Positions 36,960 through 45,656 of a stretch of 64,000 bases of DNA are shown in pieces (the first letter of the stretch is position 1; each line of letters opens with the position of its first letter). The stretch is from NCBI GenBank assembly GCA_947477655.1, contig CANJTS010000005.1:197324-261323 (forward strand), written 5' to 3'. Both the position numbers and the translations under genes were made by a program. The DNA comes from CAILUG01 sp903844415 (GTDB taxonomy: Bacteria; Pseudomonadota; Gammaproteobacteria; Pseudomonadales; Pseudohongiellaceae). Under the pieces are notes generated by a model, which was not told the origin of the DNA, ran no database searches, and saw only the letters and a program-made list of their open reading frames with translations.

Positions 36960-37874
36960 TTGTTAATTATTCTTTTTTGCTTGTTGCAATTGCCATTGGT
37001 ATTAAAACTGCGTAAGCAAACCCTACAATTGCAGGAACAACAAAATTATTTCAATGCCCAGGTTGAAAAAAATCAGCTTTTACAAGCATCGCAGGACGAC
37101 GCTGCACAAGCATTGAAAACAGCTGAGCGCAAGGGTGACGAAGATAGATTACGTACCGCCCTACTCTCTTCCGTATCCCATGACTTAAAAACCCCCCTGG
37201 TTACTATGTTGGGAGCCGCAACATCCTTGCGCGATTTACGCTCTGATCTGAGTACTAGTGATAAAGCCGAGTTACTGGATTTAATTATCGGTGAATCCCA
37301 ACGCCTAGAAAGTTATATCCAGAATCTGCTCGATATGACCCGACTGGGTCACGGTCAATTATCTTTAAGTCGCGGCTGGGTCTCAGTAGCAGAGATTTAT
37401 CATGTAGTGGCAAAACGCTTTGACCGACTTTTTCCTAACCATCTATTGCACTTCCAACAAGTAGGAGAATTAAATGCTTTGTATGTGCATGCAGCTTTAA
37501 TTGAACAGGCCCTATTTAATGTAATCGACAATGCACTCAAGGCCAGCGGTGCCGACAAGGAAATTTTGGTTACTGCAAGCTGTATTGAACCTACGATGTA
37601 TATTCAAATTTCTGATCATGGGCCTGGCTTGCCAAGCTCGGAATGGGAAGCGGTGTTCGATCAGTTCTACACGTTCAGCCTTGGCGATTGTTACGAAAAA
37701 GGCACCGGACTTGGACTGTCTATTTGTCGCAGTATTATGCGGGTACACGGGGGCGAGGCACGAATAATTGCAGCTGCAGACGGTTACCGGCACTGCGTGC
37801 AATTGAGTTTGCCAGCTGGATCCGTACCAGCCCAAACAGATCAAAATTTTATTACAACAAGTAGTCTGCAATAA
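36960..37874 (+). CDS. KdpD-like histidine kinase, N-terminally truncated
   Basis: The frame is closed by an in-frame TGA at about 36912 and contains no ATG before the catalytic part; TTG 36960 is the first ordinary start. The 304 residues hold one hydrophobic segment (1-17), a coiled coil (18-65), the phospho-accepting H-box SSVSHDLKTPL (His74), an N-box NVIDNALKAS and GTGLGLS. H-box and C-terminal part resemble KdpD, but the KdpD/Usp sensor domains and the four-helix membrane block are missing. With the kdpE-like gene 54 bases downstream it forms a two-component pair. It is either a genuine short kinase or the remnant of a kdpD. Confidence 0.75.
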   Translation: MLIILFCLLQLPLVLKLRKQTLQLQEQQNYFNAQVEKNQLLQASQDDAAQALKTAERKGDEDRLRTALLSSVSHDLKTPLVTMLGAATSLRDLRSDLSTSDKAELLDLIIGESQRLESYIQNLLDMTRLGHGQLSLSRGWVSVAEIYHVVAKRFDRLFPNHLLHFQQVGELNALYVHAALIEQALFNVIDNALKASGADKEILVTASCIEPTMYIQISDHGPGLPSSEWEAVFDQFYTFSLGDCYEKGTGLGLSICRSIMRVHGGEARIIAAADGYRHCVQLSLPAGSVPAQTDQNFITTSSLQ

Positions 37875-37928
37875 AAATATAAGGCACTGCAATATTGCTA
37901 GTTACCGATTTTAAAAGAGCTTAACTAT

Positions 37929-38624
37929 ATGACCAAAATTCTTGTGATAGATGATGAACCGCAAATACAGAAATTTTTGCGCATCAGTTTGAGTTCGCAA
38001 CATTACGATGTCATCAGTGCCGATAATGGACGCAACGGTATTCAACAAGCATTGGAAAGCCATCCCGACTTGATTATTCTCGACCTAGGGCTGCCAGATA
38101 TGGATGGCAAACATGTATTACAAAGCATTATTGGGGAAACCCGAATACCGGTGATGGTGTTGTCCGTACGCTCACATGAAAGTGAAAAAGTAGCCTGTCT
38201 AAATATGGGCGCTCACGACTATGTGGTAAAACCTTTTAGTGTTAATGAACTGCTAGCCCGTGTACGCCGCATTCTGGAAATTACAGGTTCTTTGAATAAA
38301 CCCCTCGAACTTGTTTTTGATGATGGCGTGCTGCGGGTTGAAGAAATTAATCGTAAGGTACAGCTGCACAGTGAAGCCATCGCTCTTACCCGCAAGGAAT
38401 GGGCAGTGCTTTTGCAACTTATGCACTCTTCTGCGCGCCTAGTGACACAGGCCAGTTTGCTGCAACAAATCTGGGGGAAGACCCACATGGATGACTCACA
38501 ATACCTGCGTAATGTAATTCAAAAATTGCGTCAAAAACTAAACGATAACGCAGCGAAACCGCGTTACATCGAAACGGAACCGGGTGTTGGGTATCGCTTT
38601 ATTCCTGCAATCGAAACTCATTAA
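37929..38624 (+). CDS. kdpE: KdpE-like response regulator
   Basis: 231 residues: receiver domain with DDE (8-10), phospho-acceptor Asp52 (IILDLGLPD) and Lys in VVKPFS, then an OmpR/PhoB winged helix (LTRKEWAVLLQL, TQASLLQQIWG, YIETEPGVGYRF). It is closest to KdpE, which activates the potassium ATPase genes. No kdpFABC is in the window, so the regulated genes are unknown. It is co-oriented with the kinase gene and probably in one transcript. Confidence 0.88.
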   Translation: MTKILVIDDEPQIQKFLRISLSSQHYDVISADNGRNGIQQALESHPDLIILDLGLPDMDGKHVLQSIIGETRIPVMVLSVRSHESEKVACLNMGAHDYVVKPFSVNELLARVRRILEITGSLNKPLELVFDDGVLRVEEINRKVQLHSEAIALTRKEWAVLLQLMHSSARLVTQASLLQQIWGKTHMDDSQYLRNVIQKLRQKLNDNAAKPRYIETEPGVGYRFIPAIETH

Positions 38625-38751
38625 CGGACTTCCCAAATTTTTTTTACTTGGGAGCTTTGTCGGTTACACGTTCAAATCCTTTGTCGGCTTGTAAACTATG
38701 GTTCTGAGCGCAGCACTACCTCTCGCAAGCAAAGATCCTAAAATTCCTTAG

Positions 38752-39483
38752 ATGCCCAATAACGCCATGCAAACACCTATTCAAATTACTCCAGTCGCTT
38801 TCATAAAGAGTCCTTACAAACAAAAGTTTGCCATACCCCGTCAACCTAATTTGGTACGTGAAGCCATAGGTGAAATTCATTTTGAACCCGCTTTTTCTGA
38901 TCATAACTGTCTGCGAGAAATCGAACAGTTTAGTCACCTATGGTTATTGTTCCAGTTTCATGAAACCGCTGAACAAGGCTGGACTCCCACTGTTACACCA
39001 CCGCGTTTGGGTGGCACTACTCGTGTTGGTGTTTTTGCCTCACGTTCGACTTTTCGTCCTAACTCTATTGGAATGTCGGCAGTCGAATTTGTAGACGTTG
39101 TGCAAAGCGGTGTGTCTTTGATTTTACGGGTGCGTGGCATCGACTTGCTGGATGGCACTCCAATTCTTGATATAAAACCTTATATTCCGTATGCCGACTG
39201 TGTAATGGCCTCGACAGGTGGTTACGCACCTGCCGCCCCCCAAAATTCTTTGCAGGTTAATTTCTCAATGGTTGCGCGTACCCAATTGAAAACATTCAAT
39301 ACACGTTATCCTGATCTGGAACTTTTCATCACCCATGTGCTGCAACAGGATCCGCGCCCGGCTCAACATGTAAAATCAGAAAAAAACCGGGAATTCGGTA
39401 TGTTTTTGTATGATTTAAATATTCGGTGGCGAGTTGCAGACCAGACCTGTGAAGTTTTTTTTATCGAAGCTGTAGATAAATGA
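38752..39483 (+). CDS. trmO: tRNA (t6A37) N6-methyltransferase TrmO
   Basis: 243 residues with the UPF0066/TsaA fold: PVAFIKSPYKQKFAIPRQPN, RLGGTTRVGVFASRSTFRPN (the SAM-binding barrel signature), SAVEFV and LLDGTPILDIKPYIPYAD. The C-terminal part has the DPRPA word with RxxF contacts. TrmO methylates t6A at position 37 of ACY-reading tRNA-Thr with SAM; a tRNA-Thr gene is in the same window (coincidence probably). A second ATG at 38767 is an alternative start. Confidence 0.93.
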   Translation: MPNNAMQTPIQITPVAFIKSPYKQKFAIPRQPNLVREAIGEIHFEPAFSDHNCLREIEQFSHLWLLFQFHETAEQGWTPTVTPPRLGGTTRVGVFASRSTFRPNSIGMSAVEFVDVVQSGVSLILRVRGIDLLDGTPILDIKPYIPYADCVMASTGGYAPAAPQNSLQVNFSMVARTQLKTFNTRYPDLELFITHVLQQDPRPAQHVKSEKNREFGMFLYDLNIRWRVADQTCEVFFIEAVDK

Positions 39484-39658
39484 ATTGCGTTTAAAACTAG
39501 CTGTCTAACTAACAATTTACGAATTTCATCTATGCACTTAGACACCACAAGCACACCTACCGTCTACTTTTTAATTATGTCCACGCATTAACCTTCAAAA
39601 TCATATTTCCTCAACAATTATAAGGAATTATGCGCTGTGATATATTGACTTCAATTTT

Positions 39659-39683
39659 TTGACACTGCACAACGCAGTCTCAA
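39659..39683. promoter_or_regulatory. Operator-like inverted repeat before a family-X gene
   Basis: ttgacactgc and gcagtctcaa are inverted repeats (one mismatch) separated by acaac, 49-73 bases before the start at 39732. The left arm contains a ttgaca -35-like word, so a bound protein could block transcription. Confidence 0.4.
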
Positions 39684-39731
39684 TGATGAATAACATAACG
39701 ATATAAAAAAATTCCATCCTAGGGGGATCCC

Positions 39732-40616
39732 TTGAAAGCTCTTAAACTCAATAAATTAGCTTCGATCATAGTGTTAACAGCACTCATGTCTGCCATTGGC
39801 AGCATTGCCCAAGCGCAGCCTCAACGGCGTGTTACCGAAAGCCAGCCCGCGCCACGCAATGAAGAAGGCCGGGTAATATTAGGATCGATACCAGGACAAG
39901 TAGGAATGTGGTCCGGCTTTGGTACCCGCCCTATGTTGAGTGTTTTCGATGTTATGCCAGAAGGATCCATCATTGCTTACACTCCCTACGACGAAGTTTT
40001 AAAAACTCCCAACCGTTTTCCCAAAATAAAACTCAGTGAAATACCCTATCAACCATGGGCCAAAGCCTTGTTCGCCGCCCGTTCTCGTACCCGCTTCGAA
40101 CCTTATACACGCTGCAAACCCTCGGCTGGCGCGCGCGAAGTTGCAACCGCGTATGGCACCCAAATTGTCGAGTTTCCCGAGATGGATAAGATCTACATAT
40201 TCCCTACTGGCGGGCCACGCCATTTCCGTACCATATTCATGGATGGCCGGCCGCACCCAACCGATTTGAAGCCTACTTATCACGGACATTCTATCGGTCA
40301 TTGGGAAGCCGATACGCTAGTGGTAGATAGTGTCGGTTTTAATGAAAAAATGTGGTTCGATGCCGAAGGGTCACCCCATACTGACCAATTACATTTGATT
40401 GAACGTTTTTCCCGCCCATCGCTCGAGCAACTGAAATACGAAATCACAGTCGATGATCCCGGTGCTTATACTAAAACCTGGAGCAGTGGATTTTTTATGA
40501 ACTGGGACCAAGAAGAGACTTTTGAGTTTGTGTGCCAGGATCAGAATCTAGCCTTCGACTTGATGCTCGGCACCGAGTATGAAGTGATGGATCGTAGTCA
40601 GCCCATCTTTCCGTAA
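39732..40616 (+). CDS. Secreted family-X protein
   Basis: 294 residues from a TTG with ggggg 5 bases upstream; signal peptide ends IAQAQ. Family-X core: PWAKALFAARSRTRFEPYTR, CKPSAGAREVATAYG, IFMDGRPHP (about 168), HGHSIGHWEADTLVVDSVGF (about 185), SPHTDQLHLIERF, VDDPGAYTKTW and the final Cys-Gln. Function is unknown; the conserved His, Trp, Asp and Glu could form a ligand or metal site, and the pattern is beta-rich. It is followed after 66 bases by the DUF6152-X fusion gene, an arrangement also found at 49-52 kb. Confidence 0.85.
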   Translation: MKALKLNKLASIIVLTALMSAIGSIAQAQPQRRVTESQPAPRNEEGRVILGSIPGQVGMWSGFGTRPMLSVFDVMPEGSIIAYTPYDEVLKTPNRFPKIKLSEIPYQPWAKALFAARSRTRFEPYTRCKPSAGAREVATAYGTQIVEFPEMDKIYIFPTGGPRHFRTIFMDGRPHPTDLKPTYHGHSIGHWEADTLVVDSVGFNEKMWFDAEGSPHTDQLHLIERFSRPSLEQLKYEITVDDPGAYTKTWSSGFFMNWDQEETFEFVCQDQNLAFDLMLGTEYEVMDRSQPIFP

Positions 40617-40682
40617 CTTTGCAATAAACACGATCAAATGCCGAGCCTAACTTCGTTGCATACCAATCATGGAGCTACCCGC

Positions 40683-41819
40683 ATGTTGTTTACCAACCAT
40701 CCCTTGTTACGCGGTGTTTATTTAAACCTCGTCGTATTTATTTTAATGCTTGGTTCTAGCCTGACCTTGGCACATCACGGCATCGCTACCAAATTTGATC
40801 CAGCCAAAACGCTTACTGTAAAAGGCCGTGTCGCGCGCGTCGACTGGTCCTTTCCGCATGTGCATATTTTCCTGCTGGTAACAGATGGCACGGTGGAATT
40901 GCCTTGGTATATAGAACTTGAAAGCCCATCTCTGCTGGAAGCTAGTGGCTGGCAGGCAGACGCAATCAACATCGGCGATTTGATCTCGGTAAGCGGTAAC
41001 CCCGCACGTGATGACAGCAGACAAATCTGGGGGGATAGCATAACGGCGACCAGCACTGGCTCCGCTGTATTCACCATGACTACCCCCTCTTTACTGTCAA
41101 CAATTGCAACAGTAGATACCAAAGCAACTCCACGCTGGCCTACAGGCCAACCGCGACTGGGCGCAGAACCCGGCGAAGAAGGCTATTGGGTACCTACACT
41201 AAACGTCTTGCAAGAAACTGGAGTTGCAGTCGATATGGCCGCCAACGGTCAATTGCTCAACCTTAATGACGCTGCCAAAGTTGCACCGTTGCAGGATTGG
41301 GCTTTGCGTTTGTACGAAAAACGCCAACAAGATTTTTTACGCAGCGACCCAACATATCTCGGCTGCCGCCCACCATCGGGGCCACGTAAGTTTTTAGAAC
41401 CCTATGGCATTCAACTGCTGGAAGACCAACCGCTAGATCGCATATTTGTAATCGCCGGCGGTGGTAACCACGATTGGCAATTAATCTATACCGATGGTCG
41501 CGCCCTCGACGGAGGCTTTCAACTAGACGACGGCAACCTGCTTTATTACGGCCGTAACGTCGGCGCTTGGGAAGGCGACACCTTCGTGATTGAGTCAGAA
41601 GGCTACAACGAAAAATTTTGGCTGCCTGGTGGTTTGCCCCACACAGAACAGATGCATGTCACCGAACGGCTCACCAGAACCGATTTCTCGACCTTAAATT
41701 ACGAAATCACCATCAATGATCCTGGCGCTTATACACGCAACTGGAGCAGCAGCTGGACCTTGAAGTGGTTGGCCGGACAGGATCCACCAGAACATTACTG
41801 TCAAGACAATCGTTTATAG
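40683..41819 (+). CDS. DUF6152/family-X fusion protein
   Basis: The ATG at 40683 has ggag about 8 bases upstream; the longer frame from 40638 lacks one. 378 residues: signal peptide (cleavage after TLA gives His31-His32), a DUF6152 domain to about residue 135 (KGRVARVDWSFPHVHIF, WYIELESPSLLEASGW), a linker, and a family-X domain (EKRQQDFLRSDPTYLG, CRPPSGPRKFLEPYG, IYTDGRALD, YGRNVGAWEGDTFVIESEGY, LPHTEQMHVTERL, INDPGAYTRNW, final CQDNRL). The natural fusion of the two domains suggests that they act together. Function is unknown. Confidence 0.9.
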   Translation: MLFTNHPLLRGVYLNLVVFILMLGSSLTLAHHGIATKFDPAKTLTVKGRVARVDWSFPHVHIFLLVTDGTVELPWYIELESPSLLEASGWQADAINIGDLISVSGNPARDDSRQIWGDSITATSTGSAVFTMTTPSLLSTIATVDTKATPRWPTGQPRLGAEPGEEGYWVPTLNVLQETGVAVDMAANGQLLNLNDAAKVAPLQDWALRLYEKRQQDFLRSDPTYLGCRPPSGPRKFLEPYGIQLLEDQPLDRIFVIAGGGNHDWQLIYTDGRALDGGFQLDDGNLLYYGRNVGAWEGDTFVIESEGYNEKFWLPGGLPHTEQMHVTERLTRTDFSTLNYEITINDPGAYTRNWSSSWTLKWLAGQDPPEHYCQDNRL

Positions 41820-41876
41820 CCCTGCTTCCAATCTGTCGATCACATAAAAGCAAGGCCCATTACATTGCAGTACTCA

Positions 41877-43715
41877 CTAGCTTATTAGTGTGTACTCAAT
41901 GCCTGTTTGCATCAGCCCGACTAGCCCGATATTGTTGGTGTTGTAATCGGTATCCGCAGCCAAAACAACCAAGTCTCCGGGCATCTTGCCGTCTGCCAAC
42001 ATTTTGATGTAAGGCGCCTTGTTTGCGCTTGTGGCAGGAACTCCAATTATATTTAGCCAAAGTAAAGACACAATTGCATCAGGCGTGATTGCACCTACAG
42101 CACGCAAAGCCTCTGCACCGAGGTCGGAGTAGCTCACATTTCTATCAAGATAGCTCAGACCAATGCCAACATAGGTGGGATTAGTCAATGCTGCTTTACC
42201 GAACACTGCACCAATGATTTTAGCCGTGATACCTGCATTACCATCAAGATCAATAGCAACCGTCTTGTCTAAAAACTTCAAACGCTCAACGCCGGTGAGC
42301 AAATCGGAGCCATCGTTGTTTGTTGTTTTGTCGCTAACAGTAAATGTTGTCTTGTTGCTTGAGGTTATATAGCTGCCGCGCGCTCCAGTAAACTGAGCCG
42401 TGTCTATGCCAATGCCACCATTCAACTGATCATCGCCGGACCCGCCGAGCAGAGTGTCGTTACCCGCCCAACCCTCGATCAAATCGTTACCTGCTCCGCC
42501 CTTGATAACGTTAGCAACGTCATTCCCATAGAGTTTGTCAGCAAATGAAGAACCCATTAGGTTCTCTATCTTGGTGCTGATATTTACGGTGATTTGGCCG
42601 GGCAGTGTTATTTGTTCTGCAGCTTTTGTATCTTTGTATCCCCACATGCCTTCTTCAAGGTAGATTGTGACAGCACTGGTGCCCCTGGAAGCATCGATCG
42701 TATCGTTGCCATTGCCATCCCATATGAAATTTGGTTGGTTCGAGTCGTAATAATAAGTGTCATCTCCGGCTCTGCTTTTAGGATTTACACCGTAAAGATA
42801 TTGCAGAGCGGCTATGTCTAGAGGGCTGTATTCTAATTTGTATTGAGCAGATGTGACCTCATAAGACATGAAAGTCCATTTTGCATTCTCCTCTTGACCA
42901 GTTAAGTATGGCCCGACGGTCACTCCTCCTCCGCCTCCTTCGTGATCAAATGGATGCTTTAAACCGAGAGCATGACCAGTTTCGTGCATCAACGTGTTAG
43001 AACCACGAGTACTTGCTGCTAAAGTTGTGTTGTTGGAAGCATCATTTAGAAAGACATCACTCCCTTTATATCCAGTTTGAGGGCCACTCGCATGCCCAGA
43101 GGTTGTGGCTTGAATCATTGCATAGGCTAATGTATTGCTTTGATATGGAGTGTCTGTTTGTACGAAATTAACATTTATTACACTACTGATGTAAGTGAGT
43201 GCCTCTGATACATTTGATTTCTGAGTTTGAGTAAATGACCTATAGCCTAGTGCATTTTGAGTATCGGTGTCATATGAAGGTATTGCCGTGGGAAATGTGT
43301 AAAAAAAGGTTCGTGTTGAACCTAACAAACCAAGGTAATTATTTCCATTAGACGCATCATTAATCAGCGCCGCAATCCAATAAGGCAGTGCCCGAGCCCC
43401 ATCTGTATAAATTACCTCTTCTATGGTGCTTGGAATTTTGACAAAACTTACAGAAACATAGGATTTATCGATGCCGCCTGAGTCGACGGTGAAGTCAAAA
43501 ATATTGTCTATATAATAAGTGTCGTTGCCTTCGCCACCATTGAGCGAGTCCTGTCCTTTCCCACCAATCAGCGTATCGTTACCATCATCACCATTCAGAA
43601 TGTCGTTACCATCACCGCCCGATAATATGTCATTCCCTGGACCACCATTTAAGACATCATTTTGTGGAGTGCCTAGTAAGTTATCATCTTTGTTTGTTCC
43701 ATTTATAGTTGGCAT
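41877..43715 (-). CDS. RTX metalloprotease, serralysin (M10) type
   Basis: 612 residues, no signal peptide. Calcium-binding nonapeptide repeats GGxGxDxxx occur both at the N-terminus (about 20-75) and the middle (about 400-440). Between them lies the metalloprotease domain with HETGHALGLKH at 244-254 and a Met-turn TFMSYE. The C-terminal 100 residues are a helical region like those following RTX blocks in secreted proteins. Type I secretion is expected, but no ABC/MFP/TolC genes are in the window. The N-terminal repeat block is unusual, since serralysins carry repeats only after the protease. ggatt supports the start. Confidence 0.92.
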   Translation of the reverse strand: MPTINGTNKDDNLLGTPQNDVLNGGPGNDILSGGDGNDILNGDDGNDTLIGGKGQDSLNGGEGNDTYYIDNIFDFTVDSGGIDKSYVSVSFVKIPSTIEEVIYTDGARALPYWIAALINDASNGNNYLGLLGSTRTFFYTFPTAIPSYDTDTQNALGYRSFTQTQKSNVSEALTYISSVINVNFVQTDTPYQSNTLAYAMIQATTSGHASGPQTGYKGSDVFLNDASNNTTLAASTRGSNTLMHETGHALGLKHPFDHEGGGGGVTVGPYLTGQEENAKWTFMSYEVTSAQYKLEYSPLDIAALQYLYGVNPKSRAGDDTYYYDSNQPNFIWDGNGNDTIDASRGTSAVTIYLEEGMWGYKDTKAAEQITLPGQITVNISTKIENLMGSSFADKLYGNDVANVIKGGAGNDLIEGWAGNDTLLGGSGDDQLNGGIGIDTAQFTGARGSYITSSNKTTFTVSDKTTNNDGSDLLTGVERLKFLDKTVAIDLDGNAGITAKIIGAVFGKAALTNPTYVGIGLSYLDRNVSYSDLGAEALRAVGAITPDAIVSLLWLNIIGVPATSANKAPYIKMLADGKMPGDLVVLAADTDYNTNNIGLVGLMQTGIEYTLIS

Positions 43716-43998
43716 TTTTAATCCAAAAAAAATTGTTAGCTTTTAAAAATATCTGATGAAGGGAAGAATACAAAACCCAATCCGATTTATTCAACTCGGA
43801 CTTGCAAACCCAAGCTCAACTTTGGAGCTTACCACGATAAAAGTTGCCGTTTGGGCACATTTACTGGGCGGTGAGCTCCATGTTTATTGTCTTTTTTTCT
43901 AGCCTTGCCCCAGTAAAGCGGGTTGAAATTAACCTAAATTGACCTTTTTTCGCATAGAATGCGCGCCTTCTTTCTGTCAGTAGCAACTAGCCCACCTT

Positions 43999-45582
43999 AT
44001 GATTTCAACTGCAAACCTCACAATTCAGTTTGGGGCCAAGCCTCTTTTTGAAAACGTTTCTGTCAAATTCAACAACAGCAATCGCTACGGTTTGATTGGT
44101 GCAAATGGCTGCGGCAAGACTACCTTAATGAAAATTCTGGGAGGTGAGCTCAAGCCAACCTCAGGACAGGTGATGCTGGAACCGTTTGTCCGTTTGGGCA
44201 AATTGCGTCAGGACCAGTTCGCCTTTGAGGAGTTTTCGGTTCTGGATACCGTGATCATGGGTCACGAAGAACTATGGCAGGTAAAAGCCGAACGCGAAAG
44301 ACTCTATGCACTGCCCGAGATGTCTGAAGATGACGGTATGCAGGTAGCAGAATTGGAAGTGCGTTTTGCAGAACTAGATGGCTATACCGCCGAATCCCGC
44401 GCCGGTGAAATGTTACTGGGATTGGAAATTCCTTTGCATCAACACGCAGGGCCGATGAGCAATATAGCCCCGGGCTGGAAACTGCGGGTATTGTTGGCCC
44501 AAGCTTTGTTCTCTGCACCTGAAGTACTGCTGCTAGACGAACCTACTAACAACCTCGACATTGATACCATCCGCTGGCTGGAAAATGTACTGCAAGCCTC
44601 ACTTAGCACCATCATCATTATTTCGCATGATCGGCATTTTTTGAACAAGGTGTGCACCCACATTGCCGACATGGATTACGGCGAGCTCAGGGTATATCCC
44701 GGTAATTATGATGACTACATGATCGCGTCGACGCAGTCGCGGGAAAAACTGTTAAGCGATAACGCGAAGAAAAAAGAACAGATTGCCGATCTACAGAGTT
44801 TCGTTAGCCGCTTTTCTGCTAATGCCTCCAAAGCCAAACAAGCGACATCGCGCGCCAAGCAGATCGACAAAATTCAACTCGAGGATGTAAAACCGTCAAG
44901 CCGTGTGAGCCCATTCATACGTTTCAAACAAAATAAAAAATTACATCGCCAAGCCGTGACAGCAGACAACATTAGCAAAACATTTGATCGCACGTTATTT
45001 AAAAAACTTAGCATTCAGATCGAAGCAGGCGAGCGTGTTGCCATTATCGGATCCAATGGCGCGGGTAAGACCACCTTGCTGCGCTGCTTGCTGGGCGTGT
45101 TAGAAGTCGATAGCGGCAAAGTGAAACTGGCCGAACAGGCCGAGCCCGGCTATTACGCGCAAGACCACCAAGCCGATTTTGCCGATGACGTTACACTGTT
45201 TGATTGGATGAAACAGTGGACTAATGGCGACAACCAACTGGTGCGTGGATCGCTGGGACGCATGTTGTTTTCGGGTGATGACTCGACCAAATCAGTAAAA
45301 GTGATTTCGGGAGGTGAACGCGGTCGCATGCTGTTTGGCAAATTCAGCCTGATCAACCCAAACGTACTCTTCCTAGATGAGCCCACTAACCATCTGGACA
45401 TGGAATCTATCGAGGCGTTGAACTTGGCTCTGGAAAATTTTCCAGGCACACAAATTTTCGTCAGTCATGACCGCGAATTTGTTTCTTCACTCGCCACCCG
45501 CATCATCGACATGAAGAGCACTGGCATCGTCGATTTCAAAGGCAACTACGAAGATTATTTGCGTAGCCAAGGCATCTTCTAG
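43999..45582 (+). CDS. ybiT: ABC-F ATPase YbiT
   Basis: 527 residues tracking E. coli YbiT from start to end. Two ATPase domains: Walker A GANGCGKTT and GSNGAGKTT; Walker B LLLDEPTNNLDID and LFLDEPTNHLDME; signature NIAPGWKLR in the first domain and ISGGERGRM in the second. The interdomain linker NAKKKEQIADLQSFVSRFSA is conserved. ABC-F proteins act on the ribosome; YbiT helps resolve stalled translation. A terminator follows. It is transcribed divergently from the RTX protease with 283 bases between. Confidence 0.95.
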   Translation: MISTANLTIQFGAKPLFENVSVKFNNSNRYGLIGANGCGKTTLMKILGGELKPTSGQVMLEPFVRLGKLRQDQFAFEEFSVLDTVIMGHEELWQVKAERERLYALPEMSEDDGMQVAELEVRFAELDGYTAESRAGEMLLGLEIPLHQHAGPMSNIAPGWKLRVLLAQALFSAPEVLLLDEPTNNLDIDTIRWLENVLQASLSTIIIISHDRHFLNKVCTHIADMDYGELRVYPGNYDDYMIASTQSREKLLSDNAKKKEQIADLQSFVSRFSANASKAKQATSRAKQIDKIQLEDVKPSSRVSPFIRFKQNKKLHRQAVTADNISKTFDRTLFKKLSIQIEAGERVAIIGSNGAGKTTLLRCLLGVLEVDSGKVKLAEQAEPGYYAQDHQADFADDVTLFDWMKQWTNGDNQLVRGSLGRMLFSGDDSTKSVKVISGGERGRMLFGKFSLINPNVLFLDEPTNHLDMESIEALNLALENFPGTQIFVSHDREFVSSLATRIIDMKSTGIVDFKGNYEDYLRSQGIF

Positions 45583-45609
45583 AACGATAAAAGAGATCGA
45601 TGGGAATAA

Positions 45610-45644
45610 CAAAGGGGATCAAATTAGTTTGCCCCTTTGATTTT
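45610..45644. terminator. Bidirectional terminator between ybiT and the PQQ dehydrogenase
   Basis: caaagggg and cccctttg form an 8-bp stem followed by attttta on the plus strand. It lies between convergent genes. Confidence 0.8.
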
Positions 45645-45656
45645 TATTCTTTGATT

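Noticed and set aside
36904..36963. Short ATG frame before the kinase as its start
   Set aside because: It is in another reading frame and stops after 19 codons, so it cannot start the kinase.
36960..38624. Kdp potassium-transport locus
   Set aside because: kdpF, A, B and C are not present, and the kinase lacks KdpD sensor domains.
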